Source of the DNA: Oscarella lobularis
Lineage: Eukaryota > Porifera > Homoscleromorpha > Homosclerophorida > Oscarellidae
Direction of reading: 5' to 3'
Assembly: GCF_947507565.1 (NCBI RefSeq)
Contig: NC_089178.1
Coordinates: 3,410,001-3,474,000 of the forward strand
DNA: 64,000 nucleotides
The notes under the pieces are model-generated. The model searched no databases and was not told the DNA's origin. It saw only the letters and a program-made list of their open reading frames with translations. Made by a program: the position numbers and the translations under genes. Numbering within the stretch: position 1 is the first letter of the stretch; each line of letters opens with the position of its first letter. This document shows, in pieces, positions 45,901-55,584 of this stretch.

Positions 45901-47226
45901 ATGAGCCGAGCAGACTGCATAAACGCGGACGACGCCCACGAAAATACGGGTCTTGCTATCTCTATGATGATGGAGGCTCCGGGCGCCGTTCAGTTCGTCG
46001 TACCTCGTCGCGAAGTGACGGACGCGTCGCTAGTCGAATCTTGGACAAATTCTCAAGCCTACAGCGACATTTTCGGCCTCGTGCAAGCATTCAACGAGGC
46101 AGCCAAAGGAAAAGCTTGTCAAAAGGACAGCGAAGGAAATTCGGAAGTGGGGAAAAAAGGCTGACGGAGCACTATACTAAGAAAACCCGTGCTATTTTTT
46201 GCAGGAAACACGCCATCTTGTCGACTTACTTTCGAAACTCGACAAGTGGATAGACGAGATTCCTCCCATCGACCAACCACAGCGATTTGGCAATAAAGCC
46301 TTTCGAACGTGGCACGAGAGGCTAGAAATGGTAACCCCCCCGCAGAGAGCAGCCAAATGACCGTACCCAAGTCCGTATAAATAGAACGCTATGTCGTTGG
46401 TCGATCCCCTGCTGCCAGACAAATACAAGGATGCCAACAAAGAGATTGCGGTCTATTTATCTGGTTAGCGAGCCACGTTGCTTGGAAGGCACTTTTCTAT
46501 GGATAGATACAGGTGGTTTTGGCAATGCGACCCGGATCGACTATGGAACTGGACACGAATTGTCTTTTGCCGCGTTTCTCTGTTGTCTCTGTAAGCTTCG
46601 CGTTCTCAAGGAAGACGACTTCGGTTCGGTCGTTTGCCGCGTCTTTCCCGCCTATCTCGACGTCACGCGAAAACTTCAGTCGACGTATAATATGGAGCCG
46701 GCTGGCAGCCAGGGCGTCTGGGGCTTGGACGACTTCCAGTTTCTGCCCTACATCTGGGGAAGCTCACAGCTAATAGGCAAGTCCTATTAGATCATGTTGC
46801 ACCGCAACGTTTGGAATGCTAAATAGAATCATCAGGTCGCTCGAAAATAGAGCCCAGCTCATTTCCGGATCCAAAAGTGGCGAATTTCAACGCCGGTGAC
46901 TTTATGTTCATGAGCTGCATCGATTTCATCTACAAGGTGAGGAGAAGAAGCGCGAGGTTGAGTCTTGTTTATTGTGACTAGATGAAAACGGGACCTTTTA
47001 ACGAGCATTCAAGCATTCTCTATAGCATCAGTGGCCTTCCGACGTGGTCCAAAATCAACAAAGGTCTGATTAAAATGTATAAGGGAGAGGTAGGAACGTT
47101 TCTTTGCCAGCAAAAAGAAGTAGGATGGATGATTCATTCTTCATATAGGTTCTAACGAAGTTTCCTATCATTCAACATTTCCCTTTCGGAACGCTCCTCC
47201 CGTTTACGCCCAAAAGACAACAATGA
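45901..47226 (+). CDS. PTPA: PP2A activator / PP2A-specific prolyl isomerase (PTPA)
   Basis: Chaperone that activates protein phosphatase 2A. Start [17 protein letters not shown]; an upstream in-frame ATG is not needed. Family blocks: [179 protein letters not shown] and [20 protein letters not shown]. Full length with intact ATP/PP2A-binding loops. Six or seven exons with 50-70 bp introns. Confidence 0.94.
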
Positions 47227-47340
47227 GAGACATTTCTTTACATGCCGACATGTAATCGAATAATTTTTCATTAGTTCATTATATGCCGAATAACAACCGC
47301 ACGTGGGTGGGTGGAAGAGAGCCAGCTCCTCCCTACGTTT

Positions 47341-47372
47341 CCCGCCCGCGCCCGCGCCCGCGCCCGCGCCCC
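47341..47372. repeat. (CGCGCC)n simple repeat
   Basis: About five CCCGCG units between the PTPA 3' end and the tail of the IER-like gene. Confidence 0.8.
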
Positions 47373-47388
47373 CCCCTTCCCCGCTTTT

Positions 47389-48036
47389 CTAAAATACAGC
47401 AGCTGTTCGCCACAGAGGCTCAACAACCGAATGAGTCTTAGTAAGAGTCGAATTGTCTATGAAGTGACCGTAGTGGTCATTGTTGCGCTCGATGACATCA
47501 AGCGCAAAAGGTCCATCTAAAAAAGGATTCCTCTTGCGTATTTCTTCGTCGTCGTCGTCATCGTCGTCGTTGTCATCGCGTCGCTGTTTAGCGGCCGGCG
47601 AATCGTCGTCGTAATCATCGTCGAAGCTTCGTTTTAGTCGCGTCGTCGAACGCAGGGGCGAGATCGTTATTTCCTTGTTTACAAGGACTTCCTCTTCCGC
47701 CTCTTCCGTCTCTTCTTCTTGTATAGTTCGTATGGATGGGCGAACGCGTGACTCATCGCGTAGGGGCGATGAAGTAGGCGTCGAAGGCGTGCTATTGTGA
47801 GACTCGTTCACCTGCGCCTTCGATTCTTCTCGTTCGTCGTAATCCATTCGCTCCGGTTCGTCGTTCGTCGGAACGGCGTCGATGTGAACGCTAGCGTGGC
47901 CGCGAAGAATGCCGTCGCGCGCCCGATTCATTACGCCGGCGATTAGAAGGTTTTTTCGTAGAGAGGGACCACAGCGGCATCGTTGGCATTGCGCAACCTT
48001 TTCGAGTGAGATCTGTAGCAACTTGTAAACGTCCAT
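47389..48036 (-). CDS. Immediate early response (IER2/IER5-like) protein
   Basis: Intronless, 215 codons. The N terminus MDVYKLLQISLEKVAQCQRC and RCGPSLRKNLLIAGVMNRAR matches the helical N-terminal domain of vertebrate IER2/IER5 (hydrophobic helix, basic R-x-G...L-x-KNLL, then the V-x-R-AR helix), so the ATG at 48036 is preferred. The middle is Ser/Thr/Pro and Glu-rich with basic RLKRSFDDDYDDD and AAKQRRDDNDDDDD, a likely nuclear signal; the C terminus is GPFALDVIERNNDHYGHF and THSVVEPLWR. IER proteins are rapidly induced nuclear regulators that recruit PP2A. The intronless form suits fast induction. Confidence 0.75.
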   Translation of the reverse strand: MDVYKLLQISLEKVAQCQRCRCGPSLRKNLLIAGVMNRARDGILRGHASVHIDAVPTNDEPERMDYDEREESKAQVNESHNSTPSTPTSSPLRDESRVRPSIRTIQEEETEEAEEEVLVNKEITISPLRSTTRLKRSFDDDYDDDSPAAKQRRDDNDDDDDDDEEIRKRNPFLDGPFALDVIERNNDHYGHFIDNSTLTKTHSVVEPLWRTAAVF

Positions 48037-48607
48037 TCGGTTCTCGTGGCACGCTGCACTCGTGGATGAGTCGGAATGAGACCTTGACCCCACTCACGAG
48101 TCTTTTATTATCTCGAGATCGCGTTGCTGAGGTAATCGCGACACGTGACGAACGCGCCCAATCAGCACAACGGAACTGGTAACCCTTTACGTTAGGTCAC
48201 GACGTCACCGCCCTAATTAGACGCGAGTACTGATGACGCATGTTGGTTACACAAAGAAGCAAACGCCCAAGCGCGACGGGTTCCACATACTCCTTCGCAC
48301 GCAACTCACTTTCACAATATGATGTGCGTGAGAGCCCGCCCTCAACACAACTACAATTGTAGTCGCAGTGAGTCACGTCTCCCACGCAACGACCTTGCGT
48401 CCTTCGACCTTTCGCCTAATCACAACTCGATACAGAAGCCGCGTAAGCTCCCGTCCGCTTCTACGGCACCATAATAGCGCGAGGAATTTCCGTTACATTA
48501 TGAATGCCCCCGTAACAAGCAGTACCAAAACGAACCAATCGGGACCTGGCGCCAAATCCGGTTTACACCGGATTTAGCTTCTCCGCAGTTCCTGATTGGT
48601 CATCGCG
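48037..48607 (-). promoter_or_regulatory. 5' flank of the IER-like gene with CRE-like and CArG-like sites
   Basis: 571 bp without a gene. Near 48200-48207 the minus strand reads TGACGTCG (CRE-like), 48211-48221 reads CCCTAATTAGA (one mismatch from a CArG box), 48233-48239 reads TGACGCA, and 48156-48164 reads CCAATCAGC. These are the classes of site expected for serum- and cAMP-responsive early genes. Assignment is by pattern only. Confidence 0.4.
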
Positions 48608-50216
48608 TCAGAGTTCCGCGCCGCGATCCCTCTGCTTGCCCCGCCCCGCTTTGGACACGAAACCGAAAAAGGAAGACGTCCGGCCTCCTGCCGTTCTTTC
48701 TCTCACAGCAAAGGCGGTAAACGATGACACGCAATTACCAATGAAATGATCGGCACGACCTAAAATGGCTAAATCGAGCTGCGGCGATCTGTCGCGATCT
48801 CCGGGCTGAACAACTACTTTGACCTTGAAAAAAAACACGTGACGTCATTGCCGAAGAGAAGAACAAGGGCAAGGCTTTCTTACGTTATCGCCGAGATGCT
48901 GTGTCAACTCGCCTATCATGGGATCTCGATCGGTGGCAACAAAAACGCCCTCTGCATTCAATGACACAACCGCCTCTTTGACTCGACGCAACACTTCTCC
49001 TTTCGAAGGCAAACAAAGTTCCCCAGTCACGCCGTCTCCGCCCGCCGCGTATCCGAGACACTGTGGCGAAGCCATGAAGTTTCGCTCGCCGTCGACGTGC
49101 GTGCACGCTTTCTCCTGGGACGATGAATAAATAAAAATGAGGGAAACGCATACATGATTCCCCCGCTTGTTTACCCAATCGTAGCCGTTGCGTAGATGAA
49201 TAGCGACTATAGGCCCGCCTTGGGGAAATTCTCGCTCGACAAATTGCGTCGCTTCTTCGACGATTTCGTCGGACCATCGAACGTATTTGTGTAAGTGCCG
49301 GTGCCCTTCGGCGACCGGAAACGCGGCCGGTGCCCCCATAAACGCTATCACCGGATAACGATTAGGCGGGAAGCTATGGCGACAAAAATATTTATACTTC
49401 CCCCTCCTACATATTATTTATTATTATCTTTGGAAACGAACTTGGTTTCCCATTGACGACGTGTCGACTCATCGTTATCGACGTTGTAGCTAATTCGGTA
49501 CGTGACGGAATCGTCAAAATCAACATCGAAATGATCCCAAAAGGGACCGAACGGATTTCCGTCTTTCATGCGACAACCTCGTTGAGCGAAACCGTAACAA
49601 AACCCTGGACCGGACGAAACGAGACTGTTTCATTGACCTCTGTATGTACGATGCTCTAGTGTTACTGTAACCCCGTACCAGTCAGTCAGTCGGTCAACTA
49701 ATTAATAATCATGCCTGTAACCCGCCCGTAACCGGTTTTATGTGTCGCACGCGCGTGACGTCTAATCCTCATTACCGTATCTTTTCCCTGGAGGCCAAAT
49801 CTGTGGAGCTAGCTCGCTCATGAAATCTTCCATGAGAATGACGCGATGGTAGGCGCGTAAGGGATCGATTAGGAACCATCGATCGAATGGAATGTGAAAC
49901 TACGTCGATCGGACGCTTATGAGCGCGTGGGCGACGGAAATTGGTTTATTCTTACCGAAGTTGATTTCGGCGTGGGTCGAGACGGATATACAATCCACGG
50001 AGGCAGTGCCAATGTTCGATTTAGATTGTGGGCGAACGATAAAGCGCCGAGGAAGTGGTCTGCTTGATTACCGAATCTTCCTGCGTGTAGAGATCATATC
50101 CACGATTAGATTGTTTCGGTTCTGTTACCCATGCATGGGCAGTAGAGGATGTAGCCGTTCGGATCGACGTCCAGTGAGTGAACGAGTTGGACCAGAAGAA
50201 GGAGAATGAAGAGCAT
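48608..50216 (-). CDS. POFUT1: GDP-fucose protein O-fucosyltransferase 1
   Basis: ER enzyme that adds O-fucose to EGF repeats (Notch pathway). Signal peptide [20 protein letters not shown] at 50216, then GYILYCPCM spliced to [80 protein letters not shown], then [38 protein letters not shown] (the HLR-G-DW motif), [58 protein letters not shown] and [20 protein letters not shown]. Catalytic HLR and the C-terminal block are present. It ends [10 protein letters not shown], so retention would rely on an atypical GAEL rather than the RDEF/KDEL ending. Confidence 0.92.
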
Positions 50217-50427
50217 TCTTTCTCTTCCGCGACGGGGTAACGCGCTCTAGGCGCGGTATCACGAGGCTACCGAACTAAAACGATGTACAGTACTCGATAT
50301 ATTGTGCCGATTTGCAGCAAATAAGCATGCATACTGATAGAAATTTGGCTTTTCGCGTTTTGTTTTTGGCGTTTTTTTGGCACGTCAGTCCGGGCAGCTC
50401 GCCTATCCGGGGATTAGATTGTTCATC
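50217..50427. promoter_or_regulatory. Bidirectional promoter, POFUT1 / EIF3G
   Basis: 211 bp, the widest divergent spacer in the window. No TATA box is clear. Confidence 0.5.
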
Positions 50428-51883
50428 ATGCCCGAGAAAGAAGGTCAAACTACACTGTACGTGAGTTTCTAGTACTTTTCGAGACGCAAATGCATTTCGG
50501 ATACGTAGAGAAAAGCCTAGTTGGGCCGATCAAGTAGAAGCAGAACGAAAAGACGGTAAGACAAACAGTAGAGAAAAAGCCCAAGTTCCGAGAGAAGAAA
50601 GAATCGCTTACTGAGCAGGAGAAATTCCCGAAACAAAAGTGGAAGTGAATGGAAACACGAAAGTAGTGACGGAATACAAGAAGAACGATGAGGGCAAATT
50701 GACGAAGGTCTGACGAGAATTGACGTCACCGTTTCCTCAATTATCGAAACTCTAGATCATCCGGACGTACAAAATCGAGACGAGACACGTCTCGAAACCA
50801 ATTGCTCAGCGCAAGGTATGTGCCCCGCCCCCGCGTCCCCACCTAGGGGAAGTTAGTCAACCGCACAGACGGATGTATGCGTACACTGACTGCGCGAATC
50901 AATGCATATTGTGGGGTTTTTTTATCATGCGGATATTGCGTAGACATTCATTAGAGGTTTTGTTTCTCGGTAGACGTGGCGAAAGTTTGGTAAAGCGGTT
51001 AGTGACGTGGCGTACGGGCCGGATCCGGCGACCACTCAGGTCGCCGAGGAGGTCTTTCTCACCCTAACAGCGAACAAGGAAGTAGGATATGAATACACTA
51101 GGGGAGGGGGAGGAGGATACTCCTTCGCATAGTAACATATGCATCCGCTCTTATCATTAGACACTGGAACAACAGGAAGATAATGCAATTGCCAAGTTAC
51201 AGGGGCAGAAGATTCAGTGTCGGTATTGTAAGGGCGATCATTGGTCCACAAAGTGCCCCTATAAGGATAAACTGGCCCCCATATTGCAACAGGAACAAGA
51301 ACAAAAAAGTAGAACGATTTCATACGTATGCATTCTCAGATTGATTCCGTTCAGGTGCTCTAGAGAATTCTGGTGCTGGTGGTGCGACGGCGACGGGGGC
51401 GGCGGCGACGGCGGCCGGACAAGCAGCGGGAGCTCGCGCCACAGTCGGAAAATATATTCCGCCTGGGCAACGGGCTGGGGAAGAGGGTCGTCGAGGCGAG
51501 GCGATGCCGTGGAGAAGAGACGAACACGCGACGCTGCGAGTCGTCAATTTGTCCGAAGAGACGACGGAAAGCGATTTGCAGGAGCTATTTCGGCCGTTCG
51601 GAGCCGTGCAACGAATTTTTCTTGCGAAACACAAGATGACGCATCAGTCTAAGGCGAGATTTTTCTAAAAAAATGGCGGCGGTGACGTGATATCTTTTCC
51701 TCTACAGGGTTTTGCTTTTGTGAGCTATCATAATCGAGAGGATGCGGCGCGCGCCATGGAAGCGTTGAACGGATATGGATATGATCATTTGATTCTCAAC
51801 GTCGAATGGTCCAAGTAAGGGGGAGACATCTCTCTATGCCTATTATCATTTCTTTTCTTTACAGGCCAACAACTCCATCTTGA
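50428..51883 (+). CDS. EIF3G: Translation initiation factor eIF3 subunit G
   Basis: RNA-binding subunit of eIF3 acting in scanning and reinitiation. Exon 1 [10 protein letters not shown] joins across an intron starting GTACGT to [16 protein letters not shown]. Then [50 protein letters not shown] and a CCHC knuckle [17 protein letters not shown]; an Ala/Gly-rich linker; [11 protein letters not shown]; and a C-terminal [59 protein letters not shown] and [19 protein letters not shown], stop at 51881-51883. All family landmarks are present. Ends 21 bp from the RP2 stop, tail to tail. Confidence 0.93.
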
Positions 51884-51904
51884 GACTTTTTGTGTTTTGT
51901 CTCT

Positions 51905-53305
51905 CTACGACATTGCCATATCGATGAAGTTATAAAAGGTGTCGATGTCTCTCTGTCCCTGTTCCGCTGAGTCGGAGACGTAGAGTAGGTCCACGCCTAT
52001 TTTAGTCGCGATATCGATGCATTGCGTACCTGCGTTGTCGTTGCCCGCGACGTCTACGACAACAACGGGACCAACGGGCGTCGTTCCTCGAGCGTGGGGG
52101 AACATTCGTTGCGCATCCTCTTTAGGGATTTCCGTCTGTTTGATTTGGACTAAGGTGAGAGTGTCCTAAAAACGAGAGAGAGAGAGAGAGAGTGGCGTTG
52201 TCTGGGAGATAGTGCGATTGTGCGAGAAGGAAACCTCCTGGACGCTTTTGACGTAGGCTTTGAGTTTGGATTGATCAGCCGTGGCTCGAAGAATCACAAG
52301 GCAACTCTAGAATAAATAGATATTTAATTAAACAAATGTTAGTCGGGCGGGCGAGCGGGGTTACGTTGCTTTCCCCGGGACGTCTCGATAATCCCATTGT
52401 GAGTGGGACTAGACTGTTATCTGTTGAAAACGAGACTGGAATCGACGAAAAAGGTTCTTCGGATGGAGCGGAGAAATATTCGTCGACGCCAGCGGCATCC
52501 GGGGCAATGAGTTTCCAATTTTCTTCCCCCGGAATGGGAGAATAATCGTGTATGTTGCTCCAGTTGTTCTCAAAGAGACTGATTCCAGCCGCGCTAAAGT
52601 GATCTACAAAAACCCCCCATAGCATTTAGTCCATTACTACTAATTTTTCATTTTACCTTCCAATTTTGGATAGTTGGCCTGGTAGCAGCCGAATTGCATT
52701 CCGGTTGAAGATTCGATGATGGGCTTCGTTGAGCAGTGCAAAAAGACGCGCATCTTTTTGCAGTCGCGTGTACGAAACTGTTGGCAAGCGACGAGGCACG
52801 TGATGTCCTTGCAGTCTCTGAAAAATACACTGAGAAAAAAGGGCATTTAGTCAGGGGAGACGTTTAGCTGGGGCTCTAGGATCGATCCACCTTCCCTTGA
52901 CAGGACCGATGACAATGCGACAGTTGACGCAGTCGTCGATAGTCAAAGACGCAATGTGGTCAAAGAGATAAATGTCGCATTTCTGCGCAAAAATAAGAAG
53001 GGGCGCTGTCTTTGCTAATTAGCTGGGAAACAAACCCCGCCCCTCTCTAGGCTGCGATCTTACCTTGCAATCCTTTATGATGAATTGTTGTCCGCCTATT
53101 TGACCTGGCAGTTTTCCCGCAGTCGTGTCTTCCAATCCGTCAAACGTGAAATCTTTAGGATCGACTCTTTCTCGTCTGTCCCTACACGTTCATTCTGACC
53201 CCGAGGCTTCGCTGAAGTTTTGTTTCGTTTTTACCAACTGTACGTCTTCTTCTCCTCCTCTTTTGGAGGCCTCTGCGTACGCAAGCGCGAGAATAAACTA
53301 CCCAT
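51905..53305 (-). CDS. RP2: XRP2 / RP2 ARL3 GTPase-activating protein
   Basis: Ciliary ARL3-GAP. Start [20 protein letters not shown] at 53305; Gly2-Ser3 fits N-myristoylation as in human RP2, although Cys3 is missing. Then [85 protein letters not shown] and [20 protein letters not shown] form the TBCC beta-helix with the GAP arginine in [28 protein letters not shown] and EENWKLIAP follow, then the ferredoxin/NDPK-like C-terminal domain to [16 protein letters not shown], stop at 51905. About eight exons. Confidence 0.93.
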
Positions 53306-53375
53306 GAGGCGAAAAGCTCTCCTCGGCTAAAGCACGTTAAAAAACACGACAATTTTCTACTTTTAGGCGTTAGCC
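53306..53375. promoter_or_regulatory. Bidirectional promoter, RP2 / NOM1
   Basis: 70 bp between divergent ATGs, A/T-rich in the middle. Confidence 0.55.
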
Positions 53376-55409
53376 ATGGGTCGAAAAGAGGAGAGAAAGC
53401 AGCGACGACAATCCAGAAAAGAACGCCGTGCATTCTACAGCAAACGAACGAGTGAGGTCCGAAAAGAAGCACGTGTCCCGGAGCAGACCGAAAAGAAATT
53501 TGAAAGCGTCACAAAATGTCCTGCTAAGCGTCGAGGCGGATGCGGTTTAAAATCAGAGATGGCAAAAAGCCTCAAAATTGCGAAGGAAACGGTCGTGGGA
53601 CGCTGGGGAAAGACTGGTGATGATGGCGTGAGCGTGTCGAAACGTCAAGCCCAAATTGCGAACGAGAAAGAGGACCGAGAAATTAGAAAGCTGGAAAAAA
53701 GGCTGGGAATAAAGAGAAAGAGGAAATCGATACCGAAGACATTTAGAGACGACGGCTTGGATTTCCTTCTGGAAGCAACTGAAATTGCAAATGATGATGA
53801 GGAAGAGGATAGTGGAAATGAGAAAAACTCAGCAATTTCGGAATCTGAGGACGAGGAAATTGATTCAGATATTAAAGAACTTCCTAAATATGTCCCACCT
53901 GCCGTCCGACAGGAGCAAACGTCTTCCCAGTCGGCGTCCCTGAAACAAATCCAACGTCAGATACGCGGTTTAGTCAACAGGACAACAGAATCCAACCTCA
54001 AATCGATTGCCGCCGAAATAGCGACACTTTATCAGGAGCACAGTCGCAACGAAGTCAACGAGACCTTCACTTCGTCTCTCCTATCCGCTTGCCTTTCCCC
54101 GTCTCGCGTTGGCGATCAAATTCTCATGGACAGCGTCCTGCTTCTTGCTACTGTTCACGCGCTAGTTGGTGGCGTGGAGGTAGGCGCCTATTTCTTGGAA
54201 CAACTCGCAAATCAAACGCACCAGGCGTCGTTGGAAGAAGAAAAGGAAAAGGAGGAGAACAAACGATTGGCCAACGCGACAATGATCTTCTCCTATCTCT
54301 ATAATCTCGGTCTCATTGGCTGCCAGTTGATCTACGATTTGGTGCGAAAATTCGTCGAATCGTTTTGCGAGACGGATATCGAATTGCTGCTGCTCTTGCT
54401 GCGCGGAGTCGGCCCCGATTTGCGACGAGACGATCCGCACGCGCTCAAGGACATTGTCGTCGAAATTCAACGAAGATCGACGATCGTATCCGACGAATTT
54501 CGCGAGCGATCTCGCGTCAAATTCATGCTGGAAACGATCACCGCACTGCGTCACAACAACACGAGAAAAATCGGCTACGATCCGGACAAAACCGAACGCT
54601 ATCGTCGCGTTTTTCGATCGCTGACGAAAGGGAGAAAGGTAGACGAGTTAAAAATCGGATTCGACGATTTGATTCGTGTTGAAGAGAGAGGACGGTGGTG
54701 GATCGTCGGTTCTAGCTGGAAAACGCCGACGATAACGACGAAAGAGAAAGAGGAAACCCCTTTGGAATTGACCGACACTCGTCTCTTGTCTTTAGCCGGA
54801 CAGCAACGAATGAGCAGCGACGCGAAACGAAATATCTTCTGCGTTTTGATGTCGAGCGACGATTACGTCGACGCGTTCGAGAAATTGATCAAGATGAAGT
54901 TGAAAGATAAGCAGGGTCGCGAAATGATTCACGTCGTCGTCGACTGCTGTCTCGGCGAGCGCCTATTCAATCCGTTCTACGCCTACTTGAGTCAGAAATT
55001 CTGCGAGTTCACTCGCAGTTATCAGGTAACGTTTCAGTATACCGTGTGGGATAAGTTGAAGGCGCTGTCGAGTCTGGAAGCGTTTGGTAGGAAGAATTTG
55101 GCTCGTTTGCTTGCGCATCTTTTCGTTAGCGGTGCACTGTCGCTTTCCGCGTTGAAGATCGTCGATTTTACGCAGCTCGAAGGTGTTTCCGTTGCGTTTT
55201 TTCGACGTCTGTTTCGGGGGCTTTTGCTCGACTATGACGCCGATTCGTTTCTTCGCGTTTTCGCGCGATTATCGCGCGTTTCCGAGCTCCAACATCTCCG
55301 AGACGGGCTGATTGTGTTCATGAAGCATTTTGTGGTTAAAAGCGAAGACGACGACGAACTAAAGCGACGAATTAAAAAAGCGGAAAAAGCTCTTCAAGGT
55401 GCAACGTGA
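53376..55409 (+). CDS. NOM1: Nucleolar MIF4G-domain protein 1
   Basis: Intronless, 677 codons, conserved in eukaryotes (yeast Sgd1); acts in small-subunit ribosome biogenesis. The basic N terminus (MGRKEERKQRRQSRKERRAF) is followed by an acidic region (NDDEEEDSGNEKNSAISESE). The MIF4G domain covers about residues 185-390 (LKQIQRQIRGLVNRTTESNL, KSIAAEIATLYQEHSRNEVN, VHALVGGVEVGAYFLEQL, FSYLYNLGLIGCQLIYDLVR, LLLLLLRGVGPDLRRDDPHA). The MA3 domain is at about 480-600 (RNIFCVLMSSDDYVDAFEKL, REMIHVVVDCCLGERLFNPF, YAYLSQKFCEFTRSYQVTFQ). Ends KKAEKALQGAT. The lack of introns contrasts with its neighbours. Confidence 0.92.
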   Translation: MGRKEERKQRRQSRKERRAFYSKRTSEVRKEARVPEQTEKKFESVTKCPAKRRGGCGLKSEMAKSLKIAKETVVGRWGKTGDDGVSVSKRQAQIANEKEDREIRKLEKRLGIKRKRKSIPKTFRDDGLDFLLEATEIANDDEEEDSGNEKNSAISESEDEEIDSDIKELPKYVPPAVRQEQTSSQSASLKQIQRQIRGLVNRTTESNLKSIAAEIATLYQEHSRNEVNETFTSSLLSACLSPSRVGDQILMDSVLLLATVHALVGGVEVGAYFLEQLANQTHQASLEEEKEKEENKRLANATMIFSYLYNLGLIGCQLIYDLVRKFVESFCETDIELLLLLLRGVGPDLRRDDPHALKDIVVEIQRRSTIVSDEFRERSRVKFMLETITALRHNNTRKIGYDPDKTERYRRVFRSLTKGRKVDELKIGFDDLIRVEERGRWWIVGSSWKTPTITTKEKEETPLELTDTRLLSLAGQQRMSSDAKRNIFCVLMSSDDYVDAFEKLIKMKLKDKQGREMIHVVVDCCLGERLFNPFYAYLSQKFCEFTRSYQVTFQYTVWDKLKALSSLEAFGRKNLARLLAHLFVSGALSLSALKIVDFTQLEGVSVAFFRRLFRGLLLDYDADSFLRVFARLSRVSELQHLRDGLIVFMKHFVVKSEDDDELKRRIKKAEKALQGAT

Positions 55410-55584
55410 TATACGTACCATTTAGAATAAATTAAAATTTCGCTCTCTTACCTACTAATTTTGAAAGTCGCTCATCTTACTACGAAATCTACAGCAAAAA
55501 TTGTCTAATTAAAAATTTGGAAATGTTGGTGATTTCTCACTGGGTATATCGATCCATTATGTCTTGCCTAGCGCGTCTCGAAGC

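Noticed and set aside
47389-48097. Start of the IER-like gene at a GTG near 48093
   Set aside because: The ATG at 48036 begins exactly at the conserved helix and is the family-like start.
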